This document shows, piece by piece, positions 52,998 through 61,878 of a stretch of 64,000 nt of DNA. Every line of letters starts with the position of its first letter. Within the stretch, counting starts at the first letter, position 1. Below the pieces are notes generated by a model. That model was not told the origin of the DNA. It did not search any database and saw nothing but the letters and a program-made list of their open reading frames with translations. Origin of the DNA: an uncultured Porphyromonadaceae bacterium (GTDB lineage: Bacteria > Bacteroidota > Bacteroidia > Bacteroidales > UBA11471); the NCBI GenBank assembly GCA_900542765.1, contig UQOX01000009.1, positions 1 to 64,000 of the forward strand, in the 5' to 3' direction. Both the position numbers and the translations under genes were made by a program.

Positions 52998-53016
52998 AAC
53001 CTAAAAACACGAACAG

Positions 53017-54561
53017 ATGGAAATGATAACATTACTGTCGGCCGGTGCCTTGATAGGTCTTGTTGTGGGAGTGGTCATATGCTTGATACTCTACAAGGTA
53101 CGTCTCAATGCCCGGTCCCGCTCGATTCTCGATGAGGCCCGAGCCGAAGCCGAAACGATAAAAAGAGACAAAATGCTTGAAGTCAAAGAGAAATTTATCT
53201 CGATGAAAGCCGACCTCGAAAAGCAGATGGCCGTGCGCAGCACCAAAGTGCAATCGGCCGAAGCCAAAGCCCGCCAGCGCGAGATGCAGCTCAATCAGCA
53301 ACAACAAGAGTTGCAGCGCAAGAAAACCGAGGTCGAAGCCATTCGCACCAGTCTCACCTCACAGGTCGAAGTCGTGGAAAAAAAGAAAACCGAGCTCGAA
53401 CGCCTGCATAAAGCCGAAATCGAAAAACTCGAACACATCTCGGGACTCTCGGCCGAAGAGGCCAAAGACCGTCTTGTGGAGTCGTTGAAAGAAGAGGCCA
53501 AGACACAGGCCGCCTCGTACATAAACGATATCATGGACGAAGCCCGCATGACGGCCAACAAGGAAGCCAAGAGCATCGTCATCAAGACAATCCAACGCGT
53601 GGCCACCGAAACGGCCATCGAAAACTCGGTCACCGTGTTCCACATCGACTCCGATGAAATCAAGGGCCGCATCATCGGTCGCGAAGGCCGCAACATACGC
53701 GCTCTCGAAGCCGCTACCGGCATCGAAATCATCGTCGACGACACCCCCGAGGCCATCGTGCTGTCGGGCTTCGACCCCGTGCGTCGCGAAATCGCCCGCT
53801 TGGCCTTGCACCAGCTGGTGACCGACGGCCGCATACACCCGGCCCGCATCGAAGAGGTCGTGGCCAAGGTACGCAAGCAGGTCGAAGAAGAAATCGTTGA
53901 GACCGGTAAACGCACCGCCATCGACTTGGGTATCCACGGCCTGCACCCCGAACTTATCCGCCTCGTCGGAAAGATGAAATACCGCTCGTCCTACGGGCAG
54001 AACCTCTTGCAGCACTCACGCGAGACCGCCAACCTCTGCGCCATCATGGCCTCGGAGCTCGGCCTCAATCCCAAGAAGGCCAAACGTGCCGGTCTCTTGC
54101 ACGACATCGGTAAAGTACCCGACGACGAGCCCGAGTTGCCACACGCCCTGCTGGGTATGAAACTCGCCGAGAAGTACAAGGAGAAACCCGAAATTTGCAA
54201 TGCCATCGGTGCCCACCACGACGAGACCGAAATGACCAGCCTGCTGGCACCCATCGTGCAGGTGTGCGACGCCATATCGGGAGCCCGTCCCGGCGCCCGT
54301 CGCGAGATTGTCGAGGCATACATCAAGCGTCTCAATGACCTCGAACAGCTGGCGCTCTCTTATCCCGGTGTGCTCAAAACCTATGCCATTCAGGCCGGCC
54401 GTGAATTGCGTGTCATCGTGGGCGCCGACAAAATCGACGACTCCGAGATAGAAACCCTCTCGGCCGAAATCGCCAAACGCATTCAAGACGAGATGACCTA
54501 TCCCGGACAGGTGAAAATCACCGTCATTCGCGAGACCCGCGCCGTAAGTTTTGCCAAGTAA
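53017..54561 (+). CDS. rny: Ribonuclease Y
   Basis: A 514-residue membrane-anchored endoribonuclease that initiates mRNA decay. One N-terminal transmembrane helix (about 4-26) is followed by a long coiled coil (about 35-190). The KH domain carries [10 protein letters not shown] (217-226). The HD domain has the metal-binding His333 ([11 protein letters not shown]) and His362-Asp363 (GLLHDIGKV). The start ATG 53017 gives the membrane helix immediately. It is followed 67 bp later by ricT, the homologue of a known RNase Y cofactor. Confidence 0.97.
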   Translation: MEMITLLSAGALIGLVVGVVICLILYKVRLNARSRSILDEARAEAETIKRDKMLEVKEKFISMKADLEKQMAVRSTKVQSAEAKARQREMQLNQQQQELQRKKTEVEAIRTSLTSQVEVVEKKKTELERLHKAEIEKLEHISGLSAEEAKDRLVESLKEEAKTQAASYINDIMDEARMTANKEAKSIVIKTIQRVATETAIENSVTVFHIDSDEIKGRIIGREGRNIRALEAATGIEIIVDDTPEAIVLSGFDPVRREIARLALHQLVTDGRIHPARIEEVVAKVRKQVEEEIVETGKRTAIDLGIHGLHPELIRLVGKMKYRSSYGQNLLQHSRETANLCAIMASELGLNPKKAKRAGLLHDIGKVPDDEPELPHALLGMKLAEKYKEKPEICNAIGAHHDETEMTSLLAPIVQVCDAISGARPGARREIVEAYIKRLNDLEQLALSYPGVLKTYAIQAGRELRVIVGADKIDDSEIETLSAEIAKRIQDEMTYPGQVKITVIRETRAVSFAK

Positions 54562-54578
54562 GAACAGCCATTCACCCG

Positions 54579-54610
54579 CACCTGTGCGCACCCACCCGTG
54601 CGCACAGGTG
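54579..54610 (+). promoter_or_regulatory. Hairpin between rny and ricT, no T run
   Basis: A perfect 12-pair stem CACCTGTGCGCA/TGCGCACAGGTG (54579-54590 with 54599-54610) and an 8-nt loop. It lies 18 nt before the ricT start. The lack of a T tail argues for an RNA-stability or processing element rather than a terminator. Confidence 0.4.
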
Positions 54611-54628
54611 GGTACATAAGTTATCAAC

Positions 54629-56083
54629 ATGGACAATAAACAACCCGAAAACCTCAACCATACCCTGCCCGAGCAGCCACCCACACCCGACGAGTCGGCC
54701 GCTGTCGTGGCACAGTGCGGCGGGAAGCTCCATTGCTACGACTGGCTGTCGGATATACCCGAGTCGCACGATGACACCGAGATGGTCGAGGTGCAATTCA
54801 AGAATACGCGTAAGGGATACTATAAAAACTCGGTGCACCTGCGTCTCGAAAAAGGCGACATCGTCGCCGTCGAGGGCAATCCCGGCCATGACATCGGGGT
54901 CGTTTCGCTCACCGGCCGTCTCGTTCTCTTGCAGATGAGGAAAAACGGCGTGAGACTCGACAATCCCGACCTCAAACGGGTCTATCGCAAAGCCAAACCC
55001 AACGACCTCGAAAAATACCGTGAGGCCAAGGCCAAGGAACACTCCACCATGCTGCGGGCCCGCAAAATTGCCGAAGACCTTCATCTGAATATGAAAATCG
55101 GCGATGTCGAGTATCAGGGCGACGGCAACAAGGCCATCTTCTATTACATCGCCGATGACCGGGTCGACTTCCGCCAGCTCATCAAGGTCTTGGCCGAAGT
55201 CTTCCGCGTGCGCATCGAGATGAAGCAGATCGGTGCCCGGCAGGAGGCCGGCCGCATCGGCGGTATCGGTCCTTGCGGACGACAGCTCTGTTGCTCGTCG
55301 TGGATGAGTAATTTCGTGTCGGTAGCCACCAGTGCCGCCCGTTTCCAGGACATCTCGCTCAATCCGCAAAAGTTGGCCGGGCAATGTGCCAAGCTCAAAT
55401 GTTGTCTCAACTTCGAGGTCGACGCCTACGTCGAAGCGCAAAAACGGTTGCCCTCGCGTGAGATACCGCTTGAAACGCAGGAAGGGACCTTCTTCCATTT
55501 CAAGACCGATATTTTCAAGAGGGAGATTACCTACTCCTCGTCCAAGGAGGTGGCCGCCAATCTCGTGACCATCGACGCCGGCCGGGCTTTTGAAGTGATT
55601 GCGCTCAACAAGCGGGGAATAAAACCCGACACACTGCTCGTCGAGAGTGGAAAAGAACCCGTCCGCAAAGAGTTTGAAGATGTCGTCGGTCAGGACAGCG
55701 TTACCCGATTTGACAAGAAAAACCGCCCGAATACCGCCGGCAATCGCAAGAAAAAGAAGAAAGGCGGAGGCGAGAACCATGCTCCGGCATCGACCGACGC
55801 TTCCCGCTCGGGAAATCCGTCGGCCAACCAGGCGGGTGCGGCTCCGTCACCGGCTCCTTCGTCATCGGGCACCGAGTCGCAGCCTAATGCTCCTCAGCGG
55901 GAAAAGGCGCCGCGCTCCAACAACAACCGTCGACCCGATAACCGCCGCAACAATGCCTCCCGCCGGGACAACAACCGCCGGGGCAATGAAGGAAATCCCG
56001 AACGGGAGAATCGTCGCAATAATGAGGCGGCCTCCGGGCAAAATGCGCCCCGGCCCAAAAACGCACCCGAAAAAAATGAGTAG
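54629..56083 (+). CDS. PSP1-domain protein, RicT (YaaT) homologue, with long basic tail
   Basis: A 484-residue protein. The PSP1 core (about residues 50-360) holds six cysteines in the RicT pattern: Cys216, Cys221, Cys222 (IGPCGRQLCC) and Cys253, Cys258, Cys259 (GQCAKLKCCLNFE). In B. subtilis, RicT with RicA and RicF forms an Fe-S Y-complex that directs RNase Y. RicA and RicF are not seen here. Residues about 360-484 are low-complexity and rich in Arg, Asn, Pro and Ser, which B. subtilis RicT (about 275 residues) lacks. It lies directly after rny and overlaps gldH by 8 nt. Confidence 0.88.
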   Translation: MDNKQPENLNHTLPEQPPTPDESAAVVAQCGGKLHCYDWLSDIPESHDDTEMVEVQFKNTRKGYYKNSVHLRLEKGDIVAVEGNPGHDIGVVSLTGRLVLLQMRKNGVRLDNPDLKRVYRKAKPNDLEKYREAKAKEHSTMLRARKIAEDLHLNMKIGDVEYQGDGNKAIFYYIADDRVDFRQLIKVLAEVFRVRIEMKQIGARQEAGRIGGIGPCGRQLCCSSWMSNFVSVATSAARFQDISLNPQKLAGQCAKLKCCLNFEVDAYVEAQKRLPSREIPLETQEGTFFHFKTDIFKREITYSSSKEVAANLVTIDAGRAFEVIALNKRGIKPDTLLVESGKEPVRKEFEDVVGQDSVTRFDKKNRPNTAGNRKKKKKGGGENHAPASTDASRSGNPSANQAGAAPSPAPSSSGTESQPNAPQREKAPRSNNNRRPDNRRNNASRRDNNRRGNEGNPERENRRNNEAASGQNAPRPKNAPEKNE

Positions 56084-56540
56084 GCTGCCCCTCTGTTTGG
56101 TCGTGTTGATGGGGCTCGCGACGGCTTGCCGCTTTGCCCCGAACGAAGTGCAGACCTACCGGCATATCGATCCGCAAGGTTGGTATGCCGATTCACTCGT
56201 GCAGATAGATTTTCCTGTCGTCGACACCCTCTCTCTCTATGATATGCGATTGGGGTTGCGTTATACCGATGACTACAACTATGCCAATCTCTGGCTTTTT
56301 ATCACTACCGTCTCGCCCGACGGCACGCAGCGTGTCGATACGCTCAATGCCACCCTGTGCGACACCTATGGTCGCTGGTTGGGTTCGGGCATAGGAGAGC
56401 GATTGCAGCAGGAAATCCCCATCAAGTCGGCTTTGCGCTTCGACCGGTCGGGAACGTGGCACATCGTCATACAGCAAGGCATGCGCGACAACTGCCTCCC
56501 CGGCATTACCGAGGTGGGCATAAAGCTATCGGCTCAGTAA
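56076..56540 (+). CDS. gldH: Gliding motility lipoprotein GldH
   Basis: A 154-residue lipoprotein. Its signal sequence MSRLPLCLVVLMGLATAC puts the acylated Cys at residue 18. The mature protein is a beta-rich domain with GWYADSLVQIDFPVVDTLSLYDMRLGLRYTDDYNYANLWLF, as in GldH. GldH is required for gliding in Flavobacterium but occurs in many non-motile Bacteroidota, where its role is unclear. It starts 8 nt inside the ricT stop region, a coupled arrangement. Longer in-frame extensions upstream lie within ricT and are not real. Confidence 0.88.
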   Translation: MSRLPLCLVVLMGLATACRFAPNEVQTYRHIDPQGWYADSLVQIDFPVVDTLSLYDMRLGLRYTDDYNYANLWLFITTVSPDGTQRVDTLNATLCDTYGRWLGSGIGERLQQEIPIKSALRFDRSGTWHIVIQQGMRDNCLPGITEVGIKLSAQ

Positions 56541-56573
56541 CAGAGGGGGCAAGCATCAATTAGTCCGATTGAA

Positions 56574-56613
56574 AAAGCGAGGGGTGAGAATCTTGTTCTC
56601 CACCCCTCGCTTT
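56574..56613. terminator. Bidirectional terminator between gldH and the permease operon
   Basis: AAAGCGAGGGGTG (56574-56586) pairs with CACCCCTCGCTTT (56601-56613), and AGAA/TTCT extends the stem inward. It carries A and T arms on either side, so it works for both strands. Confidence 0.85.
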
Positions 56614-56617
56614 GGCT

Positions 56618-57835
56618 TTATGTCGTTGCCATACGCTTGCGTTGTTTGTCTTTCCATATCTGGTAGCTGTAAGCGATGCAGGTCGTTATGAAATAGAAAA
56701 TCGTGAGTCCCCACAAGTGCAGGAAGGGGCCTTTGACATCGGAAATCGATGCCCCCTCGGTATTCATGCGGATAAAACCTTCAACGCCCCAGGTCGAGGG
56801 TACCAGGCTGCCCAGGACCTGCCATACGGCTGGCATGCGGTCATAGGGCCATGTGATGCCGCTGACGAAGAGGAAAATCATCGACGTGAAGACGATGATG
56901 AGGAAGACGCTTTCCCGTTCGCGTACAAATACCGACAGGGTCATGCCGAAGAATATCGTGGAGAGCAGGAACGGTGCCATGAAGGCATATATCTCCCACT
57001 GGTCGCCCAGTTGCGGGTAGTCGAAAAACCACGGTATGATGTGCAGCATATACATGGTCGTGACGATGTAGAGGCTGTAATAGCAAATGGCTTTTCCCAA
57101 AACGAGGTGCAGTATGTTGTTGCGGATTTTCTCACGCGTCTGGTAATAGTGTCTCAGTTTGCGATGTTCGTAGATTCCACCGGCAAGCATGCCGATACCG
57201 AGGATGAGGCTTTGTTGCATGATGACGATGAGGAGAGCCGGAATCACAAAAGAGGCAAATCCTCCCGTGGGATTGTAGAGCGTGAACGAAAAAGACGGTA
57301 TGGGGTCGGTTACCATGTCGATTTGTGCCGGCGTGGCACCGGTGAGCGTGCGGCTTTGCAATTCCCGTCCCATGTCGAGCGATACATCGGTGAGGGTAAT
57401 CAGAAAATTCTTGTAGTTGAGCAGCAGGCTCATGTCGGAGTAGAAAATGACGGGACTTTGTTCGCCCTGGGCCAGTTTCTTGTCGAAGTCGGCCGGAATT
57501 TCCAAAATGCCGAAGCAGTCGCGTTGGTACATGAGCTCTTTGGCTTCATCGAGGTTGGCGCAGTAGGAGAGGACTTTGGTGTTGGGCGAGGCATCGATGC
57601 GGCGGCACATTTCCCGGCTCAGTTGCGTGCGGGAGTTGTCAACCACGGCCAGCGGCACGTCGTTGACGACTTCGGGGTTGTATATGAACGCATAGAGCAA
57701 CGGGTAGGCAAAGGGCAGGGCAAAGAAGAAAAGCATCGCGCCCATGTCGCGGAATACCGCCACATATTCCTTGCGCCAGATATAACATATATCGGCAAGG
57801 CCCGTTTTTATCGATTTCAAGAGTCTGTTTTCCAT
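56618..57835 (-). CDS. ABC-2 type transporter permease (YhhJ/YbhR-like), second copy
   Basis: A 405-residue inner-membrane protein. One N-terminal helix (about 24-46) is followed by a large periplasmic domain (VPLAVVDNSRTQLSREMCRRIDASPNTKVL) and five C-terminal helices (about 215-395) with the SGITWPYDRMP region typical of ABC-2 exporters. It would form a heterodimer with the permease encoded immediately upstream. It is the last gene of the four-gene operon. No ATP-binding subunit is encoded here. Confidence 0.88.
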   Translation of the reverse strand: MENRLLKSIKTGLADICYIWRKEYVAVFRDMGAMLFFFALPFAYPLLYAFIYNPEVVNDVPLAVVDNSRTQLSREMCRRIDASPNTKVLSYCANLDEAKELMYQRDCFGILEIPADFDKKLAQGEQSPVIFYSDMSLLLNYKNFLITLTDVSLDMGRELQSRTLTGATPAQIDMVTDPIPSFSFTLYNPTGGFASFVIPALLIVIMQQSLILGIGMLAGGIYEHRKLRHYYQTREKIRNNILHLVLGKAICYYSLYIVTTMYMLHIIPWFFDYPQLGDQWEIYAFMAPFLLSTIFFGMTLSVFVRERESVFLIIVFTSMIFLFVSGITWPYDRMPAVWQVLGSLVPSTWGVEGFIRMNTEGASISDVKGPFLHLWGLTIFYFITTCIAYSYQIWKDKQRKRMATT

Positions 57836-57854
57836 TGCGGTGCATTCTTAGAGG

Positions 57855-59036
57855 TCAGGCAACATAGACTTGCCGACGCAATGCCCGTTTGAGCAGCGGC
57901 AGGAAAGGTAGTGCCAATAGTGTGTAAATAAACAAGACCATATAGTGCAATCGGCTGTAATAGAGGGGGACGCCGTTGAGGGCCTGGTCGGCATAGATGA
58001 TGAAGTAATGCCGGAGAGGCAGCATGTCGGTGAGCAGGTGGAAGACCGGATACATGGCTTCGGCCGGGAATGAGATGCCGGCCAAAGAGAACGAGACGAC
58101 ACCGAAGAGCCCGCCCATGCTCAGCGCGATGCGCAGCGACGGGGCGATGCAGACGAAAAAGATGCTCACGCCTTGCAAGGCCATGACAAAGAGCAACATG
58201 GCTGCCAGCATGGGCCAAATGCCATTTTGCAACGGGAAGTGGAAGTACCCGTAGAGCAGCGACAGGCAAAAAGCTCCCATGATAAAGAAGAGAAGAGTCT
58301 GCGGCAGCAACTTGCCGGTTACGGCCAAGAGGATATTGTCGTCGGCTGTTCTCAGCCATTCTCGCGATGTGGCGTGTTTGATTTCCGAACCGATGGAGAA
58401 AATCGTGGTGAGCAAGATGATGACCCCGAGAACTCCCGGCAGGAAGGTGTTGTTGAGATAGACCGAGTAGCTTATCCACGGGTTGCCCAGCGGGTGCATG
58501 TCTACGGTGATGGGTTGAATTTGCGGTATGATGTCGCGTTCGTATTCACCCCGGGCCAAGAGGGTCTGTTGCACGGCTGCGGCGGCCGCCAGAGTGGTGG
58601 TCGTCTTGAAGCTGCGATATTCCAAGGCTCCCGGTATCAGATAGGCGTTGGTGGTGTAGTACGACAACTCGGGGCGACGGTTGGCCATGAGGTCGGCTTC
58701 GAAGTCGGGCGGAATGATGACAAATCCGAAGATCTGGCCTTTTTGCATGGCTTCCCGTGCTTCGGAAAAGCTGGTGTATTCTGTGGTTACGGCGAGGGAA
58801 CTGACGGTCGTGAATTGCCGGGTGAGGTTGCGCGACGTGGCCGAGTGGTCGAGGTCGATTACCGCGGTAGGCAGCTCCTCGGGCAGGCCTCCGGCCATGA
58901 GCGAGAGGAAGAACACATAGCTCACCAGCGGTGCTATGACGATGGAAAACAGGTAGATGGGGCGCGACACAAGCTGGTGAAGCTCCCTGACGATAACCTG
59001 CCATAAGATTTTAGGCCCTGTTGCAAATGTTCCCAT
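57855..59036 (-). CDS. ABC-2 type transporter permease, first copy
   Basis: A 393-residue inner-membrane protein built like its neighbour: one helix near residues 24-46, a periplasmic domain (LPTAVIDLDHSATSRNLTRQFTTVSSLAV), then helices in the C-terminal half (GVLGVIILLTTIFSIGSEI, LPQTLLFFIMGAFCLSLLYGY) and the SLAGISFPAEAMYP signature. It precedes the second permease by 19 bp and follows hlyD by 12 bp. The pair resembles YbhS/YbhR, which need a separate ATPase (YbhF). Confidence 0.88.
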   Translation of the reverse strand: MGTFATGPKILWQVIVRELHQLVSRPIYLFSIVIAPLVSYVFFLSLMAGGLPEELPTAVIDLDHSATSRNLTRQFTTVSSLAVTTEYTSFSEAREAMQKGQIFGFVIIPPDFEADLMANRRPELSYYTTNAYLIPGALEYRSFKTTTTLAAAAAVQQTLLARGEYERDIIPQIQPITVDMHPLGNPWISYSVYLNNTFLPGVLGVIILLTTIFSIGSEIKHATSREWLRTADDNILLAVTGKLLPQTLLFFIMGAFCLSLLYGYFHFPLQNGIWPMLAAMLLFVMALQGVSIFFVCIAPSLRIALSMGGLFGVVSFSLAGISFPAEAMYPVFHLLTDMLPLRHYFIIYADQALNGVPLYYSRLHYMVLFIYTLLALPFLPLLKRALRRQVYVA

Positions 59037-59048
59037 GACGAGAAGTGT

Positions 59049-60053
59049 TTAATCGAGCGGTTTTTTTACCAGGACCGACATGCCCGGCCGCAAATTCTCG
59101 ACCGGTTGGGTGGGCCGGGCCTTGATTTGGAACGTGCGGGCATCATATCCTCCCGTTGCTTTGGTGGCACGCCACACGGCATAGGAGCCCATGTCTTTGA
59201 TATAGTAGATTTTGAGGGTGACGGTTTTGTCGCCGAGTGCCGGAATCTGGGCCGTAATCTCTTTCCCCATGGTGAAGTATTGCAACAACTCCTCCCGCAC
59301 GTTGAAGGTCACCCACATGTCGTCGAGTTGCAGCACGTTCATGATTGGGGCGCCGGTACCTACCAATTCGCTCACATGGGGGAATATCTCCGATATTTCA
59401 CCGTCGACGGGTGCGGTGAGGTAAGAGTCGGCGAGGACCGATTTCACCTGTTCCACGCCGCCTTGTGCGGCGGTTACCATGGCGGCAGCGGCTTCTTTGT
59501 CTTCGACTTGGGCGCCTGTGCGCACCATCTCATATTGTGAGCGGGCCGCGCTTTCGGTGGCGACCATGGCTTTGTATTGCGCTTCGGCTTCATCGCGTTT
59601 CTGTGCCGAGACGACCCCTTTGAGATAAAGGGCTTCCATGCGGTTGAATGATTTTTGGGCTATTTCGAGCCCTGCCAAAGCCTGTTGCCACATGTCATAG
59701 GCCGATTGTATGACTTCGCTGCGGGCGCCTTTGTCCACTTTTTCGTTGGTTGCCTTATAAACATTTTCCATGGCCGTGGCTTGCCGGAGTTTGGCTTCTG
59801 CGTCGGGCGAAGAGATGCGCACCAGCGTGTCTCCGCTGTGTACCTGTTGACCTTCTTCGACCCAATATTCGGCGATGCGTCCCGGGAGTTTTCCCGAGAT
59901 GCGTATCTGTGTGGCTTCGGCTTGTCCCTGTATGGTTTCGCTTTTCGGTTCGAGCAGGAAAAATCCGATAAGGGCTAAAATGATGATGACGATGATGACG
60001 GCAACCAATCCTATGGTTAAGCCTTTTTCTTTGTCTCTTTTGGGGGTGTCCAT
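59049..60053 (-). CDS. HlyD-family periplasmic adaptor
   Basis: A 334-residue membrane fusion protein with an N-terminal inner-membrane helix (about 12-34). The biotinyl-lipoyl half motifs ISGKLPGRIAEYWVEEGQQVHSGDTLVRI and SYLTAPVDGEISEIFPHVSELVGTGAPIM flank a coiled-coil hairpin (about 90-190). It bridges the two permeases and the TolC protein encoded upstream. This is the YbhG/YhiI type rather than the RND type. Confidence 0.9.
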   Translation of the reverse strand: MDTPKRDKEKGLTIGLVAVIIVIIILALIGFFLLEPKSETIQGQAEATQIRISGKLPGRIAEYWVEEGQQVHSGDTLVRISSPDAEAKLRQATAMENVYKATNEKVDKGARSEVIQSAYDMWQQALAGLEIAQKSFNRMEALYLKGVVSAQKRDEAEAQYKAMVATESAARSQYEMVRTGAQVEDKEAAAAMVTAAQGGVEQVKSVLADSYLTAPVDGEISEIFPHVSELVGTGAPIMNVLQLDDMWVTFNVREELLQYFTMGKEITAQIPALGDKTVTLKIYYIKDMGSYAVWRATKATGGYDARTFQIKARPTQPVENLRPGMSVLVKKPLD

Positions 60054-60084
60054 TGTATGTTGTTTTTTTGTTTTTCGGTGAAGG

Positions 60085-61542
60085 TTAGTATTTCATTTCG
60101 CCCAGGGCTTTGGCCAGGTAGACTTTGCACAGCCGGAGTTCTATCTGGGCGTCGATATATTCCGAGCGGGCCTTCAACCAGGCGGTTTGGGCTTCGAGCA
60201 CATTGTCGGTGGTGAGTACACCTTCTTCAAAACCGATTTGCGCGTTGCGCAGGTTCTCATCGGCTTTTGCGAGGTTTTTCTCTGTCATGCCGGTGCGTTT
60301 GCCGGCCTCGTCGATTTTGAAGGTGGCTTGATTTACCTGCAATTCGATTTTTTCTTTGGCCTCGTCGAGTTCGAGTTGGGTGATGAGGCTTTCCGACTTG
60401 GCGGCGCGGTATTTGTAGACGTTGTCGCCCCAGTGGAGCAGGGGAATGCGCACCAGTACGCCGACGTTGAAGAAGCCTTTGAATTCTTTTTCAAAACCGT
60501 TGAAGAGGTTGGGGTTGGAAATCATGTAATTGCCCGTGAGCGCAACGGTGGGCAGCATGCCCGATAGGGCTATTTTTTGTTTGCTCCGGAAGATTTTCCC
60601 CGCCAGTGTGAGGCTTTGTATCTCGCTGCGGTTGGCATAGACGCTTTCCATGTCGGGCAACGGGGTATGCAACTGGGCCGAAGGTGTCTCCGGTTCCATT
60701 GTTTCATCGGCCAGTGAAAATTCTTGGTCGATGGGCATGCCGCACATTTGGGCGAGGACCATTTTGGCCAGGCTCAATCCGTTGTCGACCTGGGTGAGGG
60801 CGATTTGTGCTTCGTTGGATTTGACGGCGACGGTCAATCCGTCGGATTGGGTGGCGACCCCCTCGTCGATCATGGCCTGCACGTTGTATTGGAGCGAGTC
60901 GAGGAGGGCGGCGTAGCTTTCGGCCAAACGTTTTTTATGGGTAAGCGAGACGACCTGCCAATAGAGTTCGTCGACCTGATAGACAATTTCTTGTGCGGCG
61001 GTGCTTTGTTGGCTCTGTGCCAGTTCTTCGGCGTATCGGGTGATCTTGTTGTAGGCTCGCAACTTGCCTCCCAGATAGAGCGGCTGTGTGAGGGAGATGT
61101 TCCCTACCCACATGTTGCGGGTGTCGGTGCGGAACTCGTCGACAATCTGCTGCCCGATGTTGTTGAGCGGTGTGGCCAGGTCGATGTTCCCGAGGGAAGC
61201 CAGTAATTGTCCCAAGGCGGGGTTGGTTGCCATGACCGCAGCCAGGGATTGTTGCAGGGCGGTACCCATTTGGGGCAATGTGCTTTTGAGGTTGTCGTTG
61301 AGCAAGGATATTTCTCGCGAGTTGTAGATGTATCCGCCGCTTGCGTCAATAGCGGGCAGGTAAGCCGAGAAAGCCGCTTTGCGGTTGTAGCGGGCTGCAT
61401 TGATTTTAGCTTCGGCGATACGCAATTGCTTGTTGTTGTGCAAGGCCATCTGCCGGCAGGAGTCAAGGGTCAGCGGTTGCTGCGGTTGTGCCGACAGACT
61501 GATGAGCAGACCGAGAATTCCTATGACGATACGCTTTTTCAT
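60085..61542 (-). CDS. TolC-family outer-membrane channel
   Basis: A 485-residue outer-membrane efflux protein with a signal peptide (about 1-21), not a lipoprotein. Two OEP repeats show the family landmarks LDSCRQMALHNNKQLRIAEAKINAARY and LTQPLYLGGKLRAYNKI in the first half, and YANRSEIQSLTLAGKIFRSKQKIALSGMLPTVALTG in the second. It is the first gene of the operon tolC-hlyD-permease-permease and gives the exit channel. A -7 box, TATATTTG on the minus strand (61699-61706), lies 157 nt upstream. Confidence 0.92.
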   Translation of the reverse strand: MKKRIVIGILGLLISLSAQPQQPLTLDSCRQMALHNNKQLRIAEAKINAARYNRKAAFSAYLPAIDASGGYIYNSREISLLNDNLKSTLPQMGTALQQSLAAVMATNPALGQLLASLGNIDLATPLNNIGQQIVDEFRTDTRNMWVGNISLTQPLYLGGKLRAYNKITRYAEELAQSQQSTAAQEIVYQVDELYWQVVSLTHKKRLAESYAALLDSLQYNVQAMIDEGVATQSDGLTVAVKSNEAQIALTQVDNGLSLAKMVLAQMCGMPIDQEFSLADETMEPETPSAQLHTPLPDMESVYANRSEIQSLTLAGKIFRSKQKIALSGMLPTVALTGNYMISNPNLFNGFEKEFKGFFNVGVLVRIPLLHWGDNVYKYRAAKSESLITQLELDEAKEKIELQVNQATFKIDEAGKRTGMTEKNLAKADENLRNAQIGFEEGVLTTDNVLEAQTAWLKARSEYIDAQIELRLCKVYLAKALGEMKY

Positions 61543-61878
61543 TGTTTCGGAATAATATTGATATGTCTTTCTATATACAATTTTACGGGTCTGTTTGTTG
61601 GGCGAAACAGGAATATTTTGGGGCTTTGGACGCTCTCGTTTGTCGAATGTTTTTATGAAATATTTCTGAGAGAAGGCTCTTATACCTTATCGCGTAGGCA
61701 AATATAAGGTATTTGTATGTGATTTTTATTCAGATTTCAGCCTTGAATTTCGACTAATTTCAGAAATTTTTACAGATTTGTCCTCAAAAGAAGATACTAT
61801 GCGATAAATTGAACAACAAACCGTCGCCCCCTGGGTGTCGTGTTTTTGGGGGGATTTCCGGCGTTTGGGGAAAATTGA
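61543..61878 (-). promoter_or_regulatory. Leader and promoter region of the TolC/HlyD/ABC operon
   Basis: A 336-bp A/T-rich region. A perfect -7 box TATATTTG (minus strand, 61699-61706) has no obvious -33 partner. Just upstream the motifs CTGAAAT and AAATCTG recur two times each (61729-61788 on the minus strand), which may be regulator sites. No clear terminator of the gene at 61879 was found. Confidence 0.4.
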
